Positions 47,601-58,433 of a DNA stretch of 64,000 nucleotides are shown here, in pieces. The notes beneath the pieces are model-generated. The model saw only the letters and a list, made by a program, of their open reading frames with translations. It had not been told where the DNA came from and made no database searches. This DNA is from Nilaparvata lugens (taxonomy: Eukaryota; Arthropoda; Insecta; Hemiptera; Delphacidae): NCBI RefSeq assembly GCF_014356525.2, contig NC_052508.1, positions 47,905,858-47,969,857 on the forward strand. The letters run 5' to 3'. Positions within the stretch are counted from its first letter, which is position 1, and the number at the start of each line of letters is the position of its first letter. The position numbers and the translations under genes were made by a program.

Positions 47601-47718
47601 GAGTATTATCTATCTTATCTTCCTGGCTAGCCTGATAAAAACTACCTGTATCTTCACAGTATAAGCACTCTACTAACTGGTAATCAAAAATTAGATTCTG
47701 TTCAATCATAAAAATCAA
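44689..47718 (-). CDS. LINE B ORF2: APE endonuclease and reverse transcriptase, intact
   Basis: 1009 residues without interruption. Endonuclease blocks: HQNIRSYNRN (about residue 45), ILTEAWL, NDGIVIYID, YRSPNSN, GDINCDIL, NTCIDHIFAK and ITDHYPICL. After a connector (FNEYFSSVG) the RT begins with NYRPISLLTVVSKIIEKC, then EQYGFITNKST, FLDIAKAFDAID, GVVQGSTLGPLLF, LFLFADDTAVV with the catalytic Asp pair, and HYKYLGVILD. A C-x-C insertion (ACGCGIIERV) is shared with LINE A. An Asn run near residue 265 comes from an (AAT/AAC)n codon repeat. The protein nicks target DNA and copies element RNA in place. ATG is at 47718 and TGA at the 44689 end. Confidence 0.93.
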   Translation of the reverse strand: MIFMIEQNLIFDYQLVECLYCEDTGSFYQASQEDKIDNTQSFKIIHQNIRSYNRNFDEFLVLIEDLKVKFDCIILTEAWLNYDTDLINIDGFNVFRSFNSINNNDGIVIYIDSALSVSCTELCLGGVATCLNLVFDWFGLPCNLLAIYRSPNSNQLLFTNALNDFCGKNFDNAGLSAVIGDINCDILNPTPNMQLDRYMEVMYANGLISCIDKVTRPDSNTCIDHIFAKIPNRTKLSSFILKSEITDHYPICLNIIHNTGSSNCNNNNNNNNSNQFHSKVCWSRVKHCLQFQCWDEVLNTNDVDKATDSFLSILKTTLESNSSCTPITSKNKKIKPWITSGLVISIRMRDKLSKKVRAQPFNLDLKQRYIRYRNSLHSLIKNAKNNFYKKKIDSAAGDPRKFWKIVNEISGRPVGKEVFPVGAFGHKTCDSAATALETLSDSFNEYFSSVGKQLTEALNPVGPAEVDDADHATQSVFNLQPISSEELYGVINSIRGNSSPGLDSIPTKMIKNNFNELQQPLMHIINLSINTGKFPTSLKTAKIIPIYKAGPKSIISNYRPISLLTVVSKIIEKCVKVQLTRYLVRENIIADEQYGFITNKSTSDALFDLTKEIATKLGNKKKVLITFLDIAKAFDAIDRTKLYKKLETIGVRNRELEWFTSYLGNRSQIVSINGSLSKLLPIEYGVVQGSTLGPLLFLIYINNISKLKIKGKLFLFADDTAVVSEGCTWGEAYKHASHDLAKIRNWFDHNSLTVNIEKTKHLPFIGRQDIDCDRYVLRMHTCDDPQSEACGCGIIERVAHYKYLGVILDSKLSWVPHVQGLKNRLRKLIYAFSRLGQVLTVDRCRTVYFAYVQSLLQYGILAWGGASLAVLEPLSVAQRLIIKTILQKNQRFPTNLLFNIFPVMNVRQIFIKTLVIYIFNNKDTFFREIQHSHLTRNQTMSRLFNPPISISLQRHNSFYISQWLYRNLPPEIVEAGAGRVTVVLKHRISEWLMYVGSQDAENLIKSPYV

Positions 47719-48781
47719 TTCGAATGTATCCGCTTTCCGAAAGCTGCTAAAAAATATAAATAGAATTATAAGAGGCCGATAGCTTTGTTGATGATTAAAA
47801 GACTTTACTAAGTTAGAAGCAAAACAATATACACTGAAAAAATAAATAAATGTGGGTATTTTCCAATTTGAAGTTTTTTTTTATAGATCTAAGCAATAAG
47901 ATATCATACTTTCAGATAGTGATAGCCAATTCAAGTTGTTTTCAAAGATTAAATTATTCGCTCACAACTAAAGTTAGTATGGTCGCCTACTTGAGTAGAA
48001 CAATTCGAAAGACTGAAACATTTTTGCAATATGTTTCACTTTGATCTCTCCTTCAAAATTGTAAATGAACAAGATAAAATAAAATATACATGTTAATAAT
48101 CATTTCAACAACTGAATATCATTTAAAACTGTTCGTTAAAACTGATTAATGAATATTAAAAACGAAAATGCAATGAATCTTTCTTGGATTTCCACTTCAT
48201 TAAACTAATTGAGGGTTCGGAAAAACATTTCATGATATAATATATGACATAAATAAAATAAGAATTAAGTTACCTCTGTTAGTATGCTTCTAAATTAAAA
48301 GAAAAAAGTCTTCAACTTGAAGTTATTTAACGTTCTTAAACTCAAATAATAATTCAACTTGTCCTTAATCAACTATATTCATAAATCAAAATAAAATCTA
48401 TTATTATTGATTTTATATTATCATTCAATACCACAATATTATAAAAATAATACCCACCAATATCAGTAATGTAAAAAAGAAGAATATTCTCAGTGTAACT
48501 CAGATTCAAAATCTGATGCTTACCGTATGCTATTTAAATTAAATTTAGCAGTTCCATCGCTCAAATACCCGGCGATTACTGTATAAAACAAGTATGAATA
48601 GCATTGTACCTATTGACTAAATTTAAACTGTTCCAAATACTTGGGAATTATTAATACTATTGAAGAAGTATTAATATCAAATGTATATAGGCCTACTCGT
48701 ATTTTATTATTATTATCAGTCTCCTATGCACAGTGGGTGAAGATAATAATTAAAAACTCACAGTTTGATCGATTTCGATAC
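47719..48781 (-). other. LINE B inter-ORF spacer
   Basis: About 1.06 kb of AT-rich sequence with no convincing ORF, in the same place as the LINE A spacer. By eye it shows no extended similarity to that spacer. Confidence 0.6.
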
Positions 48782-49933
48782 TTAAGAGCCTGATCCTGAA
48801 GCCATCGCATTCGTGTTTGGTGTAGCCGCTACATCATCACTTGTCGCATCGGGAGCAGCGGGGTGTGACTCGGTATCGGCAGCCATTAATTGTTGCTGAT
48901 TTTTGTCCAATAATTGTTGAAAGAACTCCACATGCTTTACTCGTTGTGGGTTCGTGGTCGGCGTCCGCTTGACCAGCACTCGTCCGTCGGCGACCCATGC
49001 AGCCGCCAGTTTGCCGCTCTTCACTTGTCGCCTCGCCTCAAAGTAAATAGCGTTGTTATTCTCAGTGAGATGGTCGTTGATGTAGATTTGTATATTCGGA
49101 AAAGAAGGATGCAGTTCTTGGGCAGACATTACTTTCCTCGCTCGCCTTGCGTGAATCCACTGGGTTTTTGTCTGTCTTGAAACAAAATTAACTACGATTG
49201 ACGGTGGACGATTATCTCTCATCTTAGATGGTAAACGATGGGCGGCAGACACATCGTAACTGTTAACGTTCACTTGTAAGAGTCTAGCAAGTTCCCCAAG
49301 TATTTGAAAAATATTCTCACCTCGCGATCTCGGCACACCAGCAATAATAATGTTATTTTTCCTGGTTTGCTGTTGTAGGTCTGACACCTCATACTTTAAC
49401 AAATTAAGTTGAGTATTTAAACGTTCGTTTTCAGTTCTAAGGTATTTTACTTGCGAAGTATTTTGCTCACACTCTTTTCTCACACCCTCGAACTGTGACT
49501 TGAGTGATCCTAAGTCTTTGACAACACTTGCAATGTCCTCTTGCATTTTTTTAAGAGCGAGTTCTGACGAGTCACTGCGCTCGTTAAACTCCTCGCGAAA
49601 AGAAGCAATTGCCTCAAGCACTGACTTTTCACTGTTACTAGTGGGTACACAGACACTGTTAGCCGAGTTAGGAGGTTTCATACATGAATCGCACTTCATA
49701 TTTTTACGCGTGTTCACTTTATTTTTGACGTCGCCCGAAACACATTGAGCATGAATGTTGACCGAGCATTCGCTACACTTTATAATGTCTTTCACTAACA
49801 TTTCTCTCCCGCATTTGATCATTAACAGGACAGCATAAAGTTCACAAAACTGGATAACAACTTTTTCGAACTGTATCATAAAACACCTCACGGAAAATAC
49901 TAACATCTCCGTGATCGCGAAAAATTGCATCAT
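48782..49933 (-). CDS. LINE B ORF1: degenerate PHD-like finger, coiled coil, FP25K-like domain
   Basis: 383 residues from the upstream ATG. A start at 49822 (MIKCGRE) is more likely, because the finger begins there and the preceding 37 residues are hydrophobic and non-conserved. The finger keeps CSEC, H..C and CDSC pairs, but the first pair shows only one Cys, so zinc binding may be altered. A coiled coil follows (about residues 105-190), then the FP25K-like domain with KNNIIIAGVP, AHRLPSK and IYINDHLTENN. An Ala/Ser/Thr-rich tail ends in SGSGS. By analogy with related elements it binds the element RNA. Confidence 0.87.
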   Translation of the reverse strand: MMQFFAITEMLVFSVRCFMIQFEKVVIQFCELYAVLLMIKCGREMLVKDIIKCSECSVNIHAQCVSGDVKNKVNTRKNMKCDSCMKPPNSANSVCVPTSNSEKSVLEAIASFREEFNERSDSSELALKKMQEDIASVVKDLGSLKSQFEGVRKECEQNTSQVKYLRTENERLNTQLNLLKYEVSDLQQQTRKNNIIIAGVPRSRGENIFQILGELARLLQVNVNSYDVSAAHRLPSKMRDNRPPSIVVNFVSRQTKTQWIHARRARKVMSAQELHPSFPNIQIYINDHLTENNNAIYFEARRQVKSGKLAAAWVADGRVLVKRTPTTNPQRVKHVEFFQQLLDKNQQQLMAADTESHPAAPDATSDDVAATPNTNAMASGSGS

Positions 49934-50210
49934 CGGATACTTGCATCATCGGCAGTATTAATTTCCGTTATCATGTCAAACTAAATGCTTTCAAGAGCCC
50001 AGGTCCCAGGTTGTCATGACACGCGTGTAAACACACTCGAGATTCGTATTCAGTGGATTGAAGCAGCGACCTGAGAATGGAGTGCTGACGTTTGCAGAAA
50101 TCGTGTGCGACGCTAGGAAATGAATGTCAACGCATGTACAAGACACGAGTTTTGAGCCGGCAATGGCTTCACTAGATCGCGCGGTTCAAACCTGCATCAT
50201 TTTTCATCTC

Positions 50211-50730
50211 GTTCATAAGTCACTATCATGCTGGATTCTTCATCCTTTTGCAACTCCTCTCACTCTCCCTCGTCTTCTCTTTCTTCCTATCATTTTCATC
50301 CTTCTTCTTTTTCTTCATCATCCTATAACTTCTTCTTCTCTTCCTACCCTTCCTGACCTCCTTCAACACGTTTATGAGTCACTAACTTGCTGGATTCTTC
50401 CTCTCTTCCCCCTTCTGCACCTCCTTCTTACTACTCTTTCTCTTCATTTCCTACTTTTTCTTCTTTTTTATTCATCTTCTTCTTCATTCCACAACTTCTG
50501 CTTCTCTTCTTTACCTCCTTTATCTCGTTCATGAGTCACTATCATGTTGGATTTTTCCACTCGCAATCCTCCCGCAGTTCCTCCTTATCAATCTTCTCTT
50601 CCTTCTTCAACCTTCTTCTTTTTCTCTATTCTCGTTATCCTACGGCCTCTTCTTCTCTTCCTCCGCTCCCATCTCTGTCACTAACATGCTGGATGTTTCT
50701 TGTCATCTTCCTAAAACGTCTTCTAGTCCT
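50211..50730. repeat. Pyrimidine-rich minisatellite, unit about 157 bp
   Basis: Four head-to-tail units marked by GTTCATAAGTCACTATCATG or close variants at 50211, 50370 and 50527, with a fourth GTCACTAACATGCTGGAT at 50677. Spacings are about 159, 157 and 142 bp. Each anchor is followed by CTGGATTCTTC-type sequence and then a C/T-rich filler. The C/T bias continues to about 50825. Long ORFs here are artefacts. Confidence 0.78.
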
Positions 50731-50825
50731 TTCCCTATCTTTCTTCATTCTCATTCACCTACATTTCCTCCTTCTTATTCGTGTTTTCCTTCTCTTTCTC
50801 ATACCACTCATCCCCCCACATTTCT

Positions 50826-51915
50826 GAAGCACTCCTAGATCCTGCCAAACCAGTGCAAATCTTGAATAAGCTACACTTGTACAGATCGCATGCAAACAAA
50901 TACAGATCTCATACGTCATTTTCTTTTCATGCAACCAACCACTCACTTTTCCATGTCTTCCTCTCAATGTCTGGTTCAATTTTGCCAATTTTCATCCCCC
51001 TTCATTTCATCCTATTGAAGTCTGATTGATAATCTCTATTTCTTCTAAAACGATTCAAAATAACTACTCAATGATTTTTTCATTCGAGTATTCGTTTATT
51101 GGATTGTTTTTTTTCGGATTTTGTAGATTTGACGCCTAGTGTGTTCATCTGCAAAATCCGTAGAAACCAATCTGAAAAACATAAACAATCTAAGAAGCTC
51201 AGTTTATTGTATGTTTATTCTTTTCTGTCGTAAACAAAATTTATTCCATTCACTCAGTCGAATCTAATTAGTGATAAGGCACTGGTACTCTTCTCAATGA
51301 GATCGTCTAGCCAAACAACGAAACAAGTTTAACGGATAAACGTGTCTGTGTGATCGGATGCCGGCTTTCAACTGTGACATCATTGAAGGCCAAATGTAAA
51401 ACAACTGTTACCAAATAACTGTTTTCCCGATAGCACAGGTTATCCGATGGAGAGAGAGAGTGAGTTGATGGCTGGTGAGCGAGATAGGTAGTGAGAAAGT
51501 GCGTTTTATAAGGTCTACATTATTTCGCATATTCACCGTATGGCACCGATTCTTGTTCCTGTTAACATATCTGGCGAACCTCGTATACTGACAACACTGT
51601 TCTTCCATTCATATTCATTACCTGTATTTTTGTTTATCTTATGTGCATTCATCTTGCAACTCGTTATAACTCTTCCATAATTAACAGGAAACATTTGAGT
51701 TTAGAATTTATTAGGATATATAGTGATATCTCAACTTATTTTTATAGTACATTTTTGATATTACAAGTTTTATTCTATTCACTAGACTATTAATTTTGAA
51801 GTTATATTTTACTCATAGAATTAATGACAACCTGAAATTATATCTAGTTATCAAAGTTAAGCTCAATCATTGTGCTTATCCGGTATCAGAAAGAGTTTGG
51901 AGAAAAACTAATGAA
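50826..51915. other. Non-coding interval
   Basis: AT-rich sequence between the minisatellite and the Penelope remnant. No gene or clear repeat was recognised. Confidence 0.45.
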
Positions 51916-52074
51916 TTCTTGAGACTCAGAATTAATAAATTTACAACAAGCAGAAAGCTCACAATAACAGACACCACAATCCATACCACTTCAAATCTAC
52001 CTATCCAACACAAACTAGTCGCCTACAACCACATGCTATACACATTAATTACAACATTGAACTGCACAAAATAA
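51916..52074 (+). pseudogene. Penelope RT C-terminal fragment
   Basis: Reads FLRLRINKFTTSRK, then TDTTIHTTSN and HKLVAYNHMLYTL. This matches the Penelope-type order of a YRKPT-like strand, TDT-IH, S-N-P and HK-AA blocks near the RT C-terminus. The YRKPT block is degenerate. The frame ends in TAA at 52072. Confidence 0.65.
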
Positions 52075-52269
52075 AATATATTGCACAACAAAATGCAAAA
52101 CAAACACTCAATGATTAATAAACTACTACATGAAATTAAGAACAACTAAAACAATCCGCAAACCCTGACAAATACAATACTTACAATCATACAGCATTCA
52201 TCACTCTCACATACCAAAACAATAAAACTCACAAAATATCAGCATCAATCAAGAAAATTAAATGCTAGG

Positions 52270-52584
52270 TTGCATACAGAACCACAAACCCCTCAGCAAC
52301 AATACAATAGACAAGGAGTTTATGAACTAAATTGTACAGATTACAGCAAATTTCACATGAGAAAAACAGCCAGAAATTTCAATATAAGATTCAAAGAACA
52401 CACAATAATCATTACCCACCCTTCCTCCCATTCCACTTTTGCAGAGCACTTTTTCTCCACTGACCACACACACCCTTACATAAACAATTACCTTGAAATA
52501 CTCCACTATTTCCACAAAAACAGAGAATTAGATGTACTGGGACAGTTTGAAATATACAAGTACACCAAACAACATTCTCAATGA
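52270..52584 (+). pseudogene. Penelope GIY-YIG-like endonuclease fragment
   Basis: Contains GVYELNCTDYSKF (the GIY side), then RKTARNFNIRFKEH where intact copies have a YIGQTGR-like block, then STFAEHFFSTDHTH and LGQFEIYKYTKQH. The YIG residues are replaced (KFHMRKTAR), and the Cys of the second C..C pair has become Tyr (CTDY), so the nuclease is probably inactive. Confidence 0.68.
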
Positions 52585-52730
52585 CCAAATCAACTTCTCC
52601 TCCCACACCCTGTTCGACAAACTCATTCATCGATCTCCTCCATCCATCAACCGCCAAAGCTCCCCTCCACCACCACCACCCTGACTAGATACTCACCCTC
52701 ATAGCCTTAAATACTCAAGTTCCTTTTTGG

Positions 52731-52762
52731 CTTGAGAATGTGCAACACCAGCACGAAACGGT
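52731..52762 (+). ncRNA. Degenerate hammerhead-like motif of the Penelope remnant
   Basis: CTTGAGAATG, TGC-loop-GCA, then CGAAACGGTCGTCG. The TGC/GCA stem and GAAAC side fit a minimal hammerhead, but the CUGANGA core is altered. A 6-bp pairing of CTCAAG (52714) with CTTGAG (52731) could compete with the fold. Penelope-like elements are known to carry hammerheads in their terminal repeats. Activity of this copy is doubtful. Confidence 0.45.
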
Positions 52763-52764
52763 CG

Positions 52765-55700
52765 TCGCCACACCAAAGAATGTGAGTGTTTTTCCATTTC
52801 AATATAAGAATACAATAGTGAAAATTTACCAAATTGAAAATACATTCTATAACCTCTGCTCATATCATGCTATAAATTTATAATTTGTGCAGCCTCCAAA
52901 ATCAACTTTTCAATCTCAGTTGAAATTCTGTACCTACTTTTGGAACTCTCCTATTTCCTTTGGTTGATAATACCAATTTAGCATGTTCATAATCTCGGGC
53001 CAAAATTAATCTCGCTTGTAGCAAATAAGCACCAAATTGACTCTTGACAGACAACTGACCAGAACAAAAAATAACTAGTTGAAGGTGTTCCATTGCTAAA
53101 GCAATCAGTAATAGAAGAATAGATAAGAATAAGCAATATTACAATGAACTGTAACAGATATTTCTAGAAATTCTCATCGACGCTAAGAAATCATGCGACT
53201 TCTATAACAGGTTTTTAAACAAGCCCCAATAATAATATTACTCAACGCAACACTTTTACTGTCCAATTTCCCCGTCTGCAGGAGGAAAAAAGCCATAAAT
53301 CCTATTACCGATTTCAATTCAATTGAAAAAATATCGCCAGCCTGGCTTAACTGTGCACTAAGCACTCTGCCACAGATTCAGACCGTAACAATTATAATCG
53401 TTATGTATTGCTGCAGCGCTGCAAACCAATTGGGACGAGGGTAGTGAGTGAGAGGGTAAAGATTTTGGTGGGAGGGAAACGTAAGAATAGAGAGCAGAGA
53501 GAAATAAAAATAACGCATGAACAGATGGAAGTGAGAGAAATGTAGAGAACTGATAACAATCTACAATCTGTCTGGAAGTTATGGATAAAGGGGCGGTTTA
53601 AATACGATGAAAGAAGAAAGTGAGAGAGAGTGTGTGTGCTGGAAACCGTGTGAGGGAAGGACAAGGGAAATTTGTAAAGATACAAGAGGAAAAACCCAAA
53701 AGAAACAGAGATTATTGGCAAACAGCTGTGATAAGTTCTAAATAGTGTGTTTGTCTTTTTGGTCTCAAAATTTTATAGTTTTTTCAAAGTTTGTAATTTT
53801 CTAATTAATTGTGATTGATTTAATTCAATTTGGAAGTTTTTTTTTATTTAACAATGATTTTTGTGTATTCTGAATTTTAAATTGAGTGTGTAATTGAAGA
53901 ATGTTAAGTGACACATAACCTAGCTACATTTGGACTGTTGTATAAATTATAATTGGAACCGTTCTGGGCGTATAAGCCTGTGGTACTTTTCTGTAAGTTG
54001 TGTAATTCGCATTGATTAAATAAATAAATATCAATTGGATTCCTGCTTCTCCAAGCTTCTTACTGATTTCTTGCTTTTTTATTTTCCCACGTGTTATGTT
54101 GTTTTCCATATGTTACTAGAATAGAATAGAATAACTGCCTGTATTTTTACTAATGCCTTTATTTTATACTACTAGGTGAGAAGGGTCCAATCTCAGATGG
54201 TAATTTTTATTGTTTTAGTTGATATTATATGAAACTGATTCGATTTTTTCTAAAATAAGAGGTAGATATGGTAATATTTCGGTTAAATTTAATATTTATC
54301 ATATAATACTTGTAAGATATTAGATAGATATATGGGATAGATTGATCAATTAAATTTTAATATAAATTTATTCATCTATTTTATGAAGAGGTACTCCTCT
54401 TTCGTATTGTGTTTACGATCTGAAAACTGTATTAATTGAGTAACTTATCATTCACTAAGGAAAATGTGAGCCCTGATCCACAAGCTTTTTGTAAATTTAA
54501 ATTACAAATCAATAGATATTCATGATTCTCTGTTTTGTTGCAGGTTGGTGAGCTGATTGTTTCCAATAGAACATAAAGGTCTAAATATACCCTCAATTCT
54601 CATCAGGTTTGTATGTATACTATTTATGGAGTAGATTTTTCAATACTGATTCTGATTAAATACTAAAATACTGAATACTAAAAACTAAGAATTGACAAAT
54701 ACTAACTGCTAAATGCTGTTTCTAACTAACTTCTTAATTGCTTTGATTTGATAACCAAACAAGCTCATGCAGATAACTTGAAAAATGATGATTTCCAATC
54801 AATTGTTGGATTAGAGATTAATTTAGATATCACCCATCAAGCCATAATAGAATAATATTGAAGTGAACAGAGAAACTACAATAATAAACTACTAGAAAAA
54901 GGCAATGATTGTTTAGGTAATCCAGAAGAATATTATTCTCAAGTAAAATCTTTTTATTTCTTCAAACAAGAAACACCTCCATTCCTTACCAACATTTTCA
55001 ATTGTTCAAACAAGAAAATTCCTGAACCGGTCAGGATTTGTCCAGATTCAAGCTTCTTCTTTCAGTAAATAATCGACAATCAAGTACATATTCTGGATAT
55101 AGGTATATATGTATGCATGTATGTTTGACACCTGTAACCTTAACCTTGTAATCATACGACGGAAGAAACTATTGGCAACATACTGGTATACACGATGCCA
55201 AGTTCGCAGAAACCGGTTCGATGGTTGATTTCAAGAGTATCTCCAGGTTTGTCCAATCCAATACGGTACTTGCTGTGAAAGCTCGAAAACTTGAATGGCC
55301 ATACTTAATTCTACTATGCACAGTATTATTCATGAACAGTGATGATGATACCTTCTCTCTTGTTGGCCTGGAAGTAACCACTACATGTGCAGAAGAATTG
55401 GAAAATTTGGGAAAAAATAAAGTAGGCAGTTTTAATTCATGAAGTCATAACTACTATTTGTACTTAATTATAATCCCTCCAAATAATGTATTGCATAATA
55501 ATTGAGTATTGTAGTTATTTCCCCAATTTATACCGTAAATTATACGTTACACGTTACATTAGTAACAGAAATTTGAAATTGAGTTGTATAATAAACACAG
55601 ATTCTCACAGAAGCTCAGATTCACTCAAATTGGGATGAAATGAATATCCTTTATTAGGCAGAGTTGGAATTGACTTCATAGTCCTATTCACCACTTAAGC

Positions 55701-57733
55701 TTCAAATCATAAAGTTCGGACAAGTCTCTTGTTGAAAATGTGATACTGATCCAGCCGGCAGGATGAATTATTATCCTTACGACAAATAAACATCACAAAC
55801 CGTATTATAAACGACTACTGAATTACAATCATGGCTAAGCAGTAAGCATGAATAATTGATAACCTAGCATTACAAACAAAGTAGTATTACAAGTTCCAAC
55901 GATAGTTTGTAGGGGCACATTATATAGTCAACACAGTGTCTTGAATGAAGAACAAGAATGGTAATTATTCCACTATTATGTAATGTTAATTTAGTATAAT
56001 AGAATACTCGAATCAACAATGCTAAACTGATCAAAATAACAATTGTATAATACGGTACTCAAATTGACAAGAATGTTTGAGTGTCATTTTTTATAAAAAT
56101 GTAAATTTCATAGAAGCCGTATTCGAATCATAAAGATGGGATCAAGAAGTAGTCAAAAAATCAAAAAGATTCGAATCAAAAGTACTTATAGAAATCAGAA
56201 TTCCTTTGGATTGACAATAAATTTGAGAGCTCGTGCGGAATAACTTGTCAAAACGCCCTGAGTTTTCGATGTGGATAAAAGGTCTTGGGATTCAATGATT
56301 AATCAAGTCTCGAAGAAAGACTGGAAATACATTGCAGGCCGTTTGTATTCATGTTTTTGAAAGAAAATACAAGGCGCTGGAGTGCTCTCACCTTATTCAA
56401 ATGCTTCTTCATCCAACCGGATATTGGATTGATTTTGGCGATAGAATGTCTTGATGAAAAATTGCTCAACAAAAACGTCTCATTCTTGTGCATTTATTAT
56501 ATATTCTCGCCGATTCAAGGCGGAAAATCAATTTATTAGAGTTCTTTTTGTGCAGAGCAGTTGTTTCATTTTCGCGATTTCTCCCCTCGTCAACAGTCAG
56601 ATTTACATTCATCAAAGGTAATGATAATGGTTCAAGATAATAACATACATATTTCTGTTCTGATCTTCAAATATCATTATTTCAAAAATTAATAATGATT
56701 ATCATTGATTGATTTGAATCTAATCACCGGTTCCAAAGGTGCGTAAAATCAGTGTACTAAAACTAAATCTTCATAATGGGCAGTGGTGGACGAGTACACG
56801 AGCTAAGAGTACACTCCTATATATATATTGACTGGTCACTTCTATATTGTATTCACCTTTTGTATTCAGCTTTAATGCATTTATATGCAGCATACCTGAC
56901 CTGAGTTAACGCGGCAATCTAGCTTTGTGGCGTTTTTGCATTGAACGCGCGTTTATTGCATTGTGCACTGGCTAGACAGACAGACGCACAGATAGCTTAG
57001 AAATACGCGCCGTGTTATAATAGCAGCCGCTTCAATTTCCATTAACGCCTTCACTTTAAATGGGAAAGCTCTGCTTTTGTAGACGCAATTCCATTACGCT
57101 ACCACCCTTACCTTCTCTTCCTGTATATTAGGCATGAAATTGACCCGTGTGACTGCAGTATTTGAATAATAGAATAGATGAAGTTCGGTCTGCGTGCGAG
57201 AAATCGGACGAGAGAGAGAGAATTTTGGAGAGTGAGTGCTTTATGAGACGGAGGGCGAGGTGTCACGTAGGTAGATGAGTAGCGGTATGAGTGTATCACG
57301 TGTGAAGAGCGATAAATCACGTGTGAAAGGAGATCTGGTTAACCAAAGTGAGACAAGTATCCATGATTCCGGTATAGACTATTTAAAGACTATACTCATA
57401 TCTTTATGAGAATTAAGTACTTGAAGGAGCAAGTGTAATAAAGGAGGGATATGAATTGCTGATATGAATGGAAAGTAATTGTAGTTATCCTTAACTTTGG
57501 CAGTTCCTTCAGTTTTAAAAATTTCAATCTTAATTTAGTTACTATGTTTGTTCATTTTTAAGATCAAATTCTCACTATTCATATTTTCAGAAATGAAGAA
57601 CAATTTTTTCAGCAAAATATACATCCTAGATTGACTTTCCATTTTATAATCTTCAAAAATAACTTTTCCCAAATTGATCTTCCAACAGATTAGATGTTCC
57701 ACTTTCTATAGACTACTCCGTTTAGATTTTTTT
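52765..57733. other. Non-coding interval
   Basis: AT-rich, with a purine-rich block at about 53430-53700. A possible minus-strand LINE 3' tail lies at 54175-54113, with AATAAAGGC followed by TTCTATTCTATTC units. No gene was recognised. Short ORFs such as 55221-55442 show no family resemblance. Confidence 0.4.
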
Positions 57734-58433
57734 ACTTTCCTTGCCCTATTACCTAGGTAAGGAAAGTATTGCTTTCCGAAAAAAATTGAGGTACCCCAAT
57801 TTCTATATGTTTCAAAGTCCATTAACGGAATGACTTGAAATTTGGAACTCAAGGTCCTTACAATATAAGGATCCGGGCTTAAGGTCCTTACAATATAAGG
57901 ATCCGACACGAACAATTTCGATTCAATGCAATTCAAGATGGCGGATAAAATGGTGAAAATGTTGTCAAAAACAGGGTTCTTCGCGATTTTCTCGAAAACG
58001 GTTGATCAAATTTATACCTAAAATAGTCATTGATAAGCTCTATCGACTGCCACAAGTCCCATATCTGTAGAAATTCCAGGAGCTCCGCCCCATCTATGCA
58101 AAGTTTGATTTTAGATTCCCAATAATCAGGTTTCATATACAATTCAAACAAAAAAATCCAAGTGGAAAAGATTGAGCATGAACATCTCTACAATGATTGT
58201 TCAGTAACATTTTCTCCTAAAATTCAAAATAAGCTCGAAATTCGAGAAAATGTTATTATTTCAATTGCAAACTGTTGATTCTATTAAATCATTCACTATG
58301 AAGAGATAGCAGACTTCGTGTGTCTCCAGCGTTATTGTCATATCACCAGCTGGCTTGGATCTTTGAAAAGTAGACTTTAGATGCGCGTGAGCACTAGCGT
58401 CAGGTGATAAATTTTCATAACGTCAAGGAAAGT
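57734..58433. mobile_element. Candidate TIR-bounded repeat, 700 bp
   Basis: Starts ACTTTCCTTG and ends CAAGGAAAGT, an exact 10-bp terminal inverted repeat. Just inside the left end, ACTTTCCTT pairs again with AAGGAAAGT at about 57760, giving a subterminal hairpin. The left third holds a 30-bp unit duplicated in tandem (about 57852 and 57882). No transposase is encoded and no target duplication was recognised. The look is of a non-autonomous DNA transposon. Confidence 0.5.

Larger units (their letters stand above)
44590..49990 (-). mobile_element. CR1-like non-LTR retrotransposon (LINE B), both ORFs open
   Basis: Same plan as LINE A in the opposite orientation: ORF1 (49933-48782), a 1.06-kb spacer, then ORF2 (47718-44689). 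An AATAAATT on the minus strand near 44595-44602, about 90 bp past the ORF2 stop, may mark the 3' end, but no terminal microsatellite was seen. The 5' boundary is approximate. Both ORFs are uninterrupted, and the endonuclease and RT catalytic blocks look complete. Confidence 0.82.
51916..52764 (+). mobile_element. Penelope-like element remnant
   Basis: In plus-strand order: the end of a Penelope-type reverse transcriptase (51916-52074), a GIY-YIG-like endonuclease region (52315-52584), and a terminal hammerhead-like motif (52731-52762). The first two parts share one frame, broken by stop codons between about 52072 and 52270. The element is 5'-truncated and decayed. Confidence 0.7.

Noticed and set aside
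50124..50827. ORFs of 136 and 146 residues
   Set aside because: They run through the minisatellite and repeat with its unit; no protein family resemblance.
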